59,410 bases of DNA from an uncultured Collinsella sp. GTDB lineage: Bacteria; Actinomycetota; Coriobacteriia; Coriobacteriales; Coriobacteriaceae. Of the stretch, positions 41,670-49,600 are shown one piece after another (the first letter of the stretch is position 1; the number at the start of each line of letters is the position of its first letter). The stretch is taken from positions 1 through 59,410 of the forward strand of contig UQLC01000014.1 in assembly GCA_900541795.1 (NCBI GenBank), given 5' to 3'. The notes beneath the pieces were generated by a model. That model was not told the origin of the DNA. It saw nothing but the letters and a program-made list of their open reading frames with translations, and did no database searches. The translations under genes were made by a program, and so were the position numbers.

Positions 41670-43634
41670 ATGGCAGAGAACCAGAACGCCGCCGATCAGG
41701 CATCGACGCTCAACGACGAGCGCGCCACCCGCCTGGCCAAGCGCGCCGCCCTGTTCGAGGCGGGCCAGAACCCCTATCCCGAGCACTCTGAGCTTGAGGA
41801 CTACGTCGCCGATATCGAGACTAAGTACGCCGATCTTGCCGATGGCGAGGACACCGAGGACGTCGTGAAGATCGCCGGCCGTGTGGTCGCCAAGCGCGGT
41901 CAGGGCAAGATCATGTTCATCGTCGTGCGCGATGCGACTGCCGAGATTCAGCTGTTCTGCCGCATCAACGACATGGACGAGGCTGCCTGGAGTACGCTCA
42001 AGGCCCTCGACCTGGGCGACATCCTGGGCGTGACCGGCGTGGTCGTGCGCACCCAGCGCGGCCAGCTTTCCGTTGCCCCTAAGAGCGCGACCCTGCTTGC
42101 CAAGGCCGTTCGTCCGCTGCCCGAGAAGTTCCACGGTCTTTCCGATAAGGAGACCCGCTATCGCCAGCGCTATGTCGACCTGATCGCCAACGACGACGTT
42201 CGCGAGACCTTCCGTAAGCGTTCGCAGATTCTCTCCACCTTCCGTCGCTTTATGGAGTCCGACGGCTACATGGAGGTCGAGACCCCCATTCTACAGACCA
42301 TCCAAGGCGGCGCTACTGCCAAGCCGTTCATTACCCACTTCAACGCGCTCGATCAGGAGTGCTACCTGCGTATTGCCACCGAGCTGCACCTCAAGCGCTG
42401 CATCGTCGGTGGTTTTGAGCGCGTGTTCGAGATCGGCCGCATCTTCCGTAACGAGGGCATGGACCTTACCCACAACCCCGAGTTCACCACGATGGAGGCC
42501 TACCGTGCCTTCTCCGACCTCGAGGGCATGAAGGCACTCGCCCAAGGTGTCATCAAGGCTGCCAACAAGGCCATCGGCAACCCCGAGGTCATCGAGTACC
42601 AGGGCCAGACCATCGACCTTTCTGGTGAGTGGGCCAGCCGTCCCATGACCGACATCGTCTCCGACGTGCTCGGCAAGCAGGTCACCATCGACACGCCGGT
42701 CGAGGAGCTTGCTGCCGCCGCGCGCGAGAAGGGCCTGGAGATCAAGCCCGAGTGGACTGCTGGCAAGATCATCGCCGAGATTTACGATGAGCTGGGCGAG
42801 GACACCATCGTCAACCCGACGTTCGTGTGCGATTACCCCATCGAGGTCAGCCCGCTTGCCAAGCGCTTTGAGGACGACCCGCGCCTGACGCACCGCTTTG
42901 AGCTGGTTATTGCCGGTCACGAGTACGCCAACGCGTTCTCCGAGCTCAACGACCCGGTCGACCAGGCCGAGCGCTTTGCCGCTCAGATGGCCGAGAAGGC
43001 CGGCGGTGACGACGAGGCCATGGAGTACGACGAGGACTACGTGCGCGCCCTCGAGTACGGTATGCCTCCCGCGGGCGGCATTGGCATTGGTATCGACCGC
43101 GTGGTCATGCTGCTTACCAACCAGGCTTCTATCCGCGACGTGCTGCTGTTCCCGCACATGAAGCCCGAGAAGGGTTTCCAGTCCGGTGCCGCTGCCGCCA
43201 AGGCTGCCGAGGCCGGCAACGCCGCGAGCCCGTTCGTTAAGTCGCTTAAGCCCACGCTCGATTACTCCAAGATCGCCGTTGAGCCGCTGTTTGAGGAGTT
43301 CGTCGACTTTGATACCTTCTCCAAGAGCGACTTCCGCGCTGTGAAGGTCAAGGCATGCGAGGCCGTCAAGAAGTCCAAGAAGCTGCTGAACTTTACGCTC
43401 GACGACGGTACCGGTACCGACCGCACCATCCTCTCCGGTATTCACGCTTATTACGAGCCCGAGGACCTGGTCGGCAAGACCTTGCTCGCCATCACCAACC
43501 TGCCTCCGCGCAAGATGATGGGCATCCCCAGCTGCGGCATGCTCATCAGTGCCATCCACGAGGAGGATGGTGAGGAGCGCCTCAACCTGATCCAGCTCGA
43601 CGCCTCCATCCCCGCCGGCGCAAAGATGTACTAG
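41670..43634 (+). CDS. lysS: Lysyl-tRNA synthetase (class II) with C-terminal tRNA-binding domain
   Basis: A 654-residue enzyme. Residues 1-500 are a normal class-II LysRS: an N-terminal OB fold with GRVVAKRGQGKIMFIVVRD, motif 1 (RSQILSTFRRFMESDGYMEV), motif 2 (FEIGRIFRNEGMDLTHNPEF) and motif 3 (PPAGGIGIGIDRVVMLLTN). After a linker rich in Ala and Gly, residues from about 545 to the end form an EMAP/Trbp111-type OB-fold tRNA-binding domain (DFRAVKVKACEAVKKSKKLL, then LPPRKMMGIPSCGMLIS). That domain is usually found on MetRS or PheRS beta. The ATG at 41670 follows GAGGAG. Confidence 0.95.
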   Translation: MAENQNAADQASTLNDERATRLAKRAALFEAGQNPYPEHSELEDYVADIETKYADLADGEDTEDVVKIAGRVVAKRGQGKIMFIVVRDATAEIQLFCRINDMDEAAWSTLKALDLGDILGVTGVVVRTQRGQLSVAPKSATLLAKAVRPLPEKFHGLSDKETRYRQRYVDLIANDDVRETFRKRSQILSTFRRFMESDGYMEVETPILQTIQGGATAKPFITHFNALDQECYLRIATELHLKRCIVGGFERVFEIGRIFRNEGMDLTHNPEFTTMEAYRAFSDLEGMKALAQGVIKAANKAIGNPEVIEYQGQTIDLSGEWASRPMTDIVSDVLGKQVTIDTPVEELAAAAREKGLEIKPEWTAGKIIAEIYDELGEDTIVNPTFVCDYPIEVSPLAKRFEDDPRLTHRFELVIAGHEYANAFSELNDPVDQAERFAAQMAEKAGGDDEAMEYDEDYVRALEYGMPPAGGIGIGIDRVVMLLTNQASIRDVLLFPHMKPEKGFQSGAAAAKAAEAGNAASPFVKSLKPTLDYSKIAVEPLFEEFVDFDTFSKSDFRAVKVKACEAVKKSKKLLNFTLDDGTGTDRTILSGIHAYYEPEDLVGKTLLAITNLPPRKMMGIPSCGMLISAIHEEDGEERLNLIQLDASIPAGAKMY

Positions 43635-43636
43635 GG

Positions 43637-43665
43637 GGTTACGCGGTTCTACGAACCGCGTAACC
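43637..43665 (+). terminator. Hairpin directly after lysS
   Basis: GGTTACGCGGTTC and GAACCGCGTAACC are perfect 13-bp arms around TAC, starting 2 nt after the stop codon. No U-tract follows. Confidence 0.6.
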
Positions 43666-43684
43666 AGTTGACGCTGCGCGCCGC

Positions 43685-43770
43685 CCAGGGCGACAATTTG
43701 TCATTCAAAAGGCAAGGCATGACCAGAAGGTCTATGCCTTGCCTTTTTCATGCCAACTTGTTCGCCCTGG
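43685..43770 (+). repeat. Nested palindrome after lysS
   Basis: The outer arms are CCAGGGCGACAA (43685-43696) and TTGTTCGCCCTGG (43758-43770, one extra T). The inner hairpin is AAAAGGCAAGGCATGACC (43707-43724) with GGTCTATGCCTTGCCTTTTT (43729-43748), one extra base on the right arm. The inner part has a T-run and can terminate transcription. Confidence 0.7.
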
Positions 43771-43969
43771 ACGTCGCTCGCTGTCCGTCCTCTACCTGCG
43801 GCGTTGACTTGATTGATACTTAGAACATCGATGTAGTCATTAGGGACGCTCTTAAACGACTATCCAACGGCTATTGCGCGCATGGCTCGCATGACAGCCG
43901 TCTCTTTTATGTTTCCTTTAGCCGTCGCTGTCTAGGATGGGGGTTAGTCGATAGGAAGGGAGCACCGGG
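43771..43969. other. Upstream region of the ThrE-type gene
   Basis: No gene. It contains a possible degenerate copy of the TAGTCAATTTGGGAC family at about 43834-43865 (GTAGTCATTAGGGACG with TCTTAAACGACTA). The promoter of the next gene should be here, but I cannot pick one. Confidence 0.35.
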
Positions 43970-45538
43970 ATGGACGACGCGAGCGAGCGTGCTATCGAAG
44001 AGGACATGCTCGATCAGTTCAATTACTTTGATGATGAGGACGAGGAGCTGATCGACCGCCGCGAGCCAGCGCCGCTTGATTCCTTTGATCTGGTCGATGA
44101 AGAGACTGATGAGGTTGAGGACGAATCAACGGAGCCCCCACAGTCTTCGCGCCTTAACTCGCTGCTTTCGAGAGCCCCCATGCACCACGGCGTTCGTGCC
44201 GGCGCGCTCCATATGAAAACTGACTGGCACCAGATCGTGACGGCAGGCGATGAACTTGCCGTCGATGCGCCGCTCACCGATAAATCATCCATCATCTGCC
44301 GCACCGGTATGCTTATGCTCGCGAGCGGAACGGGTGCCTGGCGTGTACGCGATACCATGAATCGAGTCGCCGCCGTGCTCGGCGTCACCATCCATGTCGA
44401 CCTGAGTCTCCTATCGTTTGAGTGCACCTGCATCGAAGATGGCCACTGCTTTAATGAGGTCGTCAGCTTGCCCACAACGGGCGTCAATACCCATCGCATT
44501 TGGATGATGGAGAGTTTCCTCAAGGAAATCGAGACCTATGGTCGTCGCTTCACGGTGCACGAGTATCACGAGATGCTCAAGACCGTTGAGAGTTCAAAAC
44601 CTGATTACGCGCCTTGGCAACAGGGCCTTGCGGCGGCCTGCGCCTGTGGCGCCTTTGTCTTTTTACTTGGTGGCGGTCCTATTGAGATGGCATGCGCGTT
44701 CGTAGGCGCGGGTGTCGGCAACTTTGCCCGCTCCCATATTCTTAAGCAGGGCCTTGGTCAGTTCAGCGCGCTGACGACCGGCGTTGCGCTCGCTTGCGTT
44801 TCGTATCTGCTGGCATTGCTCGGCCTTGGCCAGGTCATACCGGGGGCAATGTCGCACCAAGAAGGCTATATCGGCGCCATGCTCTTTGTGATTCCCGGCT
44901 TTCCGCTCATTACGGCAGGCCTCGACATCGCTAAGCTCGACATGCGAAGCGGTATCGAGCGCCTTTCATATGCCGTATCGATTATTGTGATGGCGACCCT
45001 CGTAGGTTGGATGGTTGCCGAGTGTGTTGGCCTAGCGCCGGACGACTTTGCCCCACTGGGCCTTTCGCCGCTTGCCCTTACGCTCCTGCGCGTGGTGATG
45101 AGCTTCGTTGGCGTATTCGGCTTCTCGGTGATGTTCAACAGCCCGGTAAAGATGGCCGCGGCAGCTGGGTTGATCGGCGCCGTGTCCAATACCCTGCGTC
45201 TGACCCTTGTCGATGCGCCGACGATGATTCCCTTCCTGGGCCTCAGCACGGGAATGCCTCCCGAGGCAGCAGCGTTTATCGGCGCGCTGGTATCGGGGCT
45301 GCTCGCAAGCTTGGCCGAAGTCAAGCTCACCTACCCGCGCATCGCCCTCACGGTGCCTTCGATTGTCATTATGGTGCCGGGCTTGTATCTCTATCGCTCT
45401 ATGTATTACATGTGCACCTTCGACACGGTCAATATGCTCGGCTGGTTTGTGCGTGCAGTGCTCATCGTGGCGTTTCTGCCCGTTGGCTTGGGCGTGGCGA
45501 GAACCCTCACCGACCCCCGCTGGCGCCACACCAGCTAA
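43970..45538 (+). CDS. Threonine/serine exporter family protein (ThrE type)
   Basis: A 522-residue protein that joins the two halves of the ThrE family (DUF1212 and DUF3815), which are separate genes in many Firmicutes. An acidic N-terminus of about 60 residues is followed by the soluble part with LMLASGTGAWRVRDTMNRVA. About ten membrane helices then run to the end, including MLFVIPGFPLITAGLDIAKL and SIVIMVPGLYLYRSMYYM. ThrE exports threonine and serine in Corynebacterium; export of small amino acids is likely but unproven here. The ATG at 43970 follows GAAGGGAG. A post-stop palindrome follows. Confidence 0.87.
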   Translation: MDDASERAIEEDMLDQFNYFDDEDEELIDRREPAPLDSFDLVDEETDEVEDESTEPPQSSRLNSLLSRAPMHHGVRAGALHMKTDWHQIVTAGDELAVDAPLTDKSSIICRTGMLMLASGTGAWRVRDTMNRVAAVLGVTIHVDLSLLSFECTCIEDGHCFNEVVSLPTTGVNTHRIWMMESFLKEIETYGRRFTVHEYHEMLKTVESSKPDYAPWQQGLAAACACGAFVFLLGGGPIEMACAFVGAGVGNFARSHILKQGLGQFSALTTGVALACVSYLLALLGLGQVIPGAMSHQEGYIGAMLFVIPGFPLITAGLDIAKLDMRSGIERLSYAVSIIVMATLVGWMVAECVGLAPDDFAPLGLSPLALTLLRVVMSFVGVFGFSVMFNSPVKMAAAAGLIGAVSNTLRLTLVDAPTMIPFLGLSTGMPPEAAAFIGALVSGLLASLAEVKLTYPRIALTVPSIVIMVPGLYLYRSMYYMCTFDTVNMLGWFVRAVLIVAFLPVGLGVARTLTDPRWRHTS

Positions 45539-45573
45539 TTGGTGCAAGGGGGACATGTTACTTTGCACCAAAT
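45539..45573 (+). repeat. Post-stop palindrome, copy 5
   Basis: TTGGTGCAA (45539-45547) and TTGCACCAA (45563-45571) are perfect arms. The loop reads GGGGGACATGTTACT, a variant of the GGGACAGG core. It starts on the base after the exporter stop codon. Confidence 0.75.
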
Positions 45574-45757
45574 GAGTTGCGGTGAAATAGGGACTGAATT
45601 GCTGCTTAAAGGGTCAAAACAGTCCGTATTCCACCGCAACTTAGGGGGTCGGGGGATTATTGGTGCCCTGCATCTTCATAAACTCAACGCTTACGAAGCG
45701 CGGGGTTTTCGTGCTAGGCTGGTTCCACCACATAAGTAGTCGCAGACGCACGTATCA

Positions 45758-45807
45758 CGGGCGGGCGAGATGAAGTCCCAACAGCTCCATCTTGCCCGCC
45801 CGTTTTT
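45758..45807 (+). terminator. Terminator-like hairpin upstream of the DUF2798 gene
   Basis: CGGGCGGGCGAGATG (45758-45772) pairs with CATCTTGCCCGCCCG (45788-45802, one wobble), then TTTTTG. No gene ends just before it, so it is either the end of the exporter transcript (about 220 nt downstream of its stop codon) or an attenuator in the leader of the next gene. Confidence 0.75.
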
Positions 45808-45842
45808 GTTGCGTGATGCCGCGGCGTAACACGGAAAGGACC

Positions 45843-46400
45843 ATGCCCTTTATGCCTATCAACAGACGAGAGAGCCTGCTGTTCACCTTTATCATGTGCT
45901 TTTGCATGGTGCTCTGGATGAGCATCTACAACGTTGCCCTGCAGCACAGGGCCATCAACGGCGAGGTCGTTGCCGCCGCGTGGCTCGGCTTCCCCGTTGC
46001 CTACATTTTTGCCATGTGCTGCGACTGGTTCGTCGCCAGCCCGCTCGCCAAGGGTTTCGCCTTTAAGTACTTGGTCGCGCCGGGCAAGAGCTCGCCGCTC
46101 GCCATGACGCTCGCCGTTAGCTCCTGCATGGTCGTTCCCATGGTCATCATCATGTCGCTGTACGGTGCCTGCGAGGGTCTGACGCACATGCCCGGCGGCA
46201 TCCTTGCGAACCTGTATTCCGTGCCCGCGATCTGGATGATCAACATCCCGCATAATTTTGTGATGGCGCTGCCGTGGAACCTTTTGGTAGCCGGTCCGAT
46301 TTCCCACTTCGTCTTCCGTCGCGCCTTCCCTGTGGGGACGGTTTTCGAGGAGGAGCATGCCGAGCTCTTGGAGCAGGCTATGGCTCCTGAGTGCGAGTAG
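45843..46400 (+). CDS. DUF2798-family membrane protein
   Basis: A 185-residue protein with four membrane helices arranged as two DUF2798-like halves: ESLLFTFIMCFCMVLWMSIY with NGEVVAAAWLGFPVAYIFAM, and later LAVSSCMVVPMVIIMSLYG with LPWNLLVAGPISHFVFR. The family has no known function. The ATG at 45843 is 3 nt after AAAGGA; the ATG at 45852 would give better spacing and is equally possible. It appears to be monocistronic, between a leader terminator and its own terminator. Confidence 0.82.
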   Translation: MPFMPINRRESLLFTFIMCFCMVLWMSIYNVALQHRAINGEVVAAAWLGFPVAYIFAMCCDWFVASPLAKGFAFKYLVAPGKSSPLAMTLAVSSCMVVPMVIIMSLYGACEGLTHMPGGILANLYSVPAIWMINIPHNFVMALPWNLLVAGPISHFVFRRAFPVGTVFEEEHAELLEQAMAPECE

Positions 46401-46566
46401 CTCGCTTAGGGATCTGCTGAGCGCGGGCGACTTGCTTGGTTGGAGCCCTAAGCGTGGATAGCTCTCTCGGCGACATCGCGGGCGTGAGCGGTGCGCATGA
46501 CCGGAGGGCCCGTGCTGCTCCGTTGCCCGACGTGCTAGCGCGCAGAACAATCTGTTGGTGCATTCG

Positions 46567-46599
46567 GCGGCTGCTGAAGCGTTTCGGCAGCCGCTTTTT
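46567..46599 (+). terminator. Terminator after the DUF2798 gene
   Basis: GCGGCTGC (46567-46574) pairs with GCAGCCGC (46587-46594), extended by TGAA/TTCG inside, followed by TTTTTAT. It is separated from the gene by about 165 nt. Confidence 0.75.
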
Positions 46600-46611
46600 A
46601 TACGGAGTTTA

Positions 46612-46632
46612 AATACAACAGTCTGTTGTATT
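46612..46632. promoter_or_regulatory. Perfect palindromic operator candidate for the TetR-family protein
   Basis: AATACAACAG and CTGTTGTATT are perfect 10-bp arms around a single T. The site ends 50 nt before the activase start and 11 nt before a possible extended -10 box (TGGTATATC, 46641-46649), so it overlaps the expected -35 region. The operon encodes a TetR-family regulator as its second gene. Confidence 0.7.
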
Positions 46633-46681
46633 ACGTAGAGTGGTATATCTCTAGCAGGAAAAATGCGAGAGACGGAGCATT

Positions 46682-49600
46682 ATGGCGTTGCTAGTAGGAC
46701 TGGACGTAGGATCGACGACGACCAAAGTTTACGCGATGCACGAGGATATGACCGAGGCGTGGTGGGGATATCGCCGCCACGGGGCGTGTCAGACAGCGAG
46801 CGTGCGCGCCATGCTCGGCGAGCTCGCCGAGCGCTTTCCCCATGAGTCGCTGCGCGTTGCGGTGACCGGCTCGGGTGCGCGCGATATCGCGACCGCGCTG
46901 GGCGCCTCGTACGTTCAGGAGGTGGTCGCCAACGCGCTCGCGATCAGCAGGTTCTATCCGCAGACGCGCTGCGCCATCGAGCTGGGCGGCCAAGACGCCA
47001 AGATGATCTTCTTCCGCACCAACGATAAGGGAGACATCGAGGTTGCCGATATGCGCATGAACGGCTCGTGCGCAGGCGGTACCGGTGCATTTATCGACGA
47101 GATGGCAAAGCTCATGGGGGTCGGCACCGAATCGGGCGAGTTCGAGCAGCTCGCAAGCCGGGGAACGACCGTCCACGAGGTCTCGGGCCGCTGCGGCGTG
47201 TACGCAAAGACCGATATCCAGCCGCTGCTCAACGAGGGCATTCCTACCACCGACCTGGCGCTTTCGGCGCTTCACGCGGTCGCCCGCCAAACGATCGGCG
47301 GTCTGGCCCAGGGTATCGACATCGAGCCGCCGGTAATCTTCGAGGGCGGTACGCTCGCCTACAACCCCACGCTGGTCCGCGTGTTCCGGGAGCAACTGAA
47401 TCTATCGGACGATCAGGTTATCGTCCCGCGCGATCCGCAGATCATGGTCGCGCGCGGTGCCGCCCTGTCGCTGACCGACATGTTCGCATCGTCCCAACCG
47501 ATCGACCTTCCCGACGCTTTTGTCCGGCTGGATAAGCTCGAGACGGTCGCGCCCGCAAGCGGGGAGGGACGTCTTGCCCAGCCCTTTTTTGCCACACCTG
47601 CCGAGCAGGCGGATTTTACGGCACGCCATGGCAAAGAGACGCCGGCAAAGGGTCCGGATGCGTATGCGCCCGGAGAGACGGTGCGTGTGGCGCTCGGTAT
47701 CGATTCGGGGAGCACGACGACCAAGTTCGCCCTGGTCGATGAGGCGGGTGAGCTTGTCGATTCGTTCTACGCGTCTAATAACGGCAGACCGCTCGACGTC
47801 GCCCAACAGGGTCTTGTCAGCTTGAAGAACCGCTGGGAGACAGCGGGAGTCACGCTTGCGATCGATGCCGTGGGCACCACGGGATACGGCGAGGAGCTTT
47901 TCGCGCGCGCGTTCCACGCCGACTACCATACGGTCGAGACGGTCGCGCACGCCCGCGCCGCGTGCGCATGCGTTCCCGATGCGACCTTCGTGCTCGACAT
48001 CGGCGGACAGGATATGAAGGCCATCTGGCTCAACCACGGCGTGCTGACCGATATCGTCGTCAACGAGGCATGCTCTGCGGGCTGCGGCTCGTTCCTCGAG
48101 GGTTTTGCCAAAAACCTCGGAATAGCCGTTGAGGATATCGCGACCGAGGCATTTTCGTCCAAAGCCCCCGCCGTTCTCGGCAGCCGCTGCACGGTGTTCA
48201 TGAACAGCAGCGTCGTTTCCGAGCAGCGGCGCGGTAAGGGTCCGGGCGACATCATGGCCGGTCTCTGCCGTTCGATTATCGAGAACGTGTTCACCAAGGT
48301 CATTCGCGTTTCAAATCTCAACCGTCTGGGCGACAAAGTCGTCGTCCAGGGCGGCACGTTCCGAAACGACGCGGTGCTGCGCGCATTCGGGCAGTATCTG
48401 GGCAAACCCGTCACGCGTGCGCCCCACCCGGGGCTGATGGGCGCTATCGGTATCGCCCTGCTCGCGCGCGAGGAATGCCGCAAGGGCGACGCCGGCACGT
48501 CGTTTATCGGGCTCGATGCCGTGGAGCGCTTCGAGCATCGCGAGTTCGGCGGCGTTACCTGCCGTCGGTGCAACAACCGCTGCCAGCGCGCGGTCGTGGC
48601 ATTTGGCGACGGCTCGCTTTACGTCACGGGCAATCGCTGCCCGCGCGGCGGCGCCATCTCATGGGATGAGCTCGTGCGCGAGGTTCCCGCGGCGGAGGAG
48701 CTGCGTCCGCAGGGTGCTTGCGAGGCACAGGCACCCGGCACGGGGCGCGACCGGACCGCGGCTGCCCCCAATCTCTTTGTCGACCGCGAGAAGCTGCTGT
48801 TCGAGTCGTGCCCCACGGTTCCCGTCTGCGGGGGGCGCGATGTCACGATCGGCATTCCCCGTGTGCTCGAGTTCTGGGACACCATGCCGTTCTGGTCGAC
48901 GTTCTTCAGCACGCTCGGCTTTAAGGTGCGCGTCTCGGGACGCAGCACCAAGGCGATGTACGAGCGCGGTCTGGCGCACGTCACATCCGACACCGTGTGC
49001 TTCCCGGCCAAGCTCGTCCACGGGCACATCCGCAATCTCGTCGACGCCGGCGTCGACCGCATCTTCATGCCCATCATCACGACGGTGCCCACCGAAAACA
49101 CCGCCTCTACCAGCGAGTGGATGTGCGCCGTCGTAAAGGGATACCCCTACGTGATGCGCAATTCCGATAACCCGGAGGAGCGTTTCGGCGTTCCGTTCGA
49201 TACGCCGCTGTTCCACTGGTACGACGAGGGCGACCGAAACCGCCAGCTCAAGGCGTGGTGCAAGGAGACCTTCGATATCGATGCCGACCTGGTTGCCAAG
49301 GCGACCGAGCAGGCGGACCGCGCGCAGCAGACGTTTGAGAACCAGCTGCAGCTGCGCGGCAGGCAGGTGCTCGAGAACGTGCGCGAGGACGGCGGCTACG
49401 CGGTGGTGATCGCTTCGCGCCCGTACCACAACGACCCGCTGGTCAACCACGGGCTGCCCAAGCTCTTCTCTGAGCGCGGCATCCCCGTGCTGACGCCCGA
49501 TGCGGTGCCGGGGGTCTGCAACGTCGATCTTTCCAACAGCCGCATCGACATCGTGAACAACTACCATGCGCGCATGCTGTCGTGCGCGGTCATCGTCGCA

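Noticed and set aside
45539..45739. 66-codon frame after the ThrE-type gene
   Set aside because: It starts inside a post-stop palindrome and has no recognisable product.
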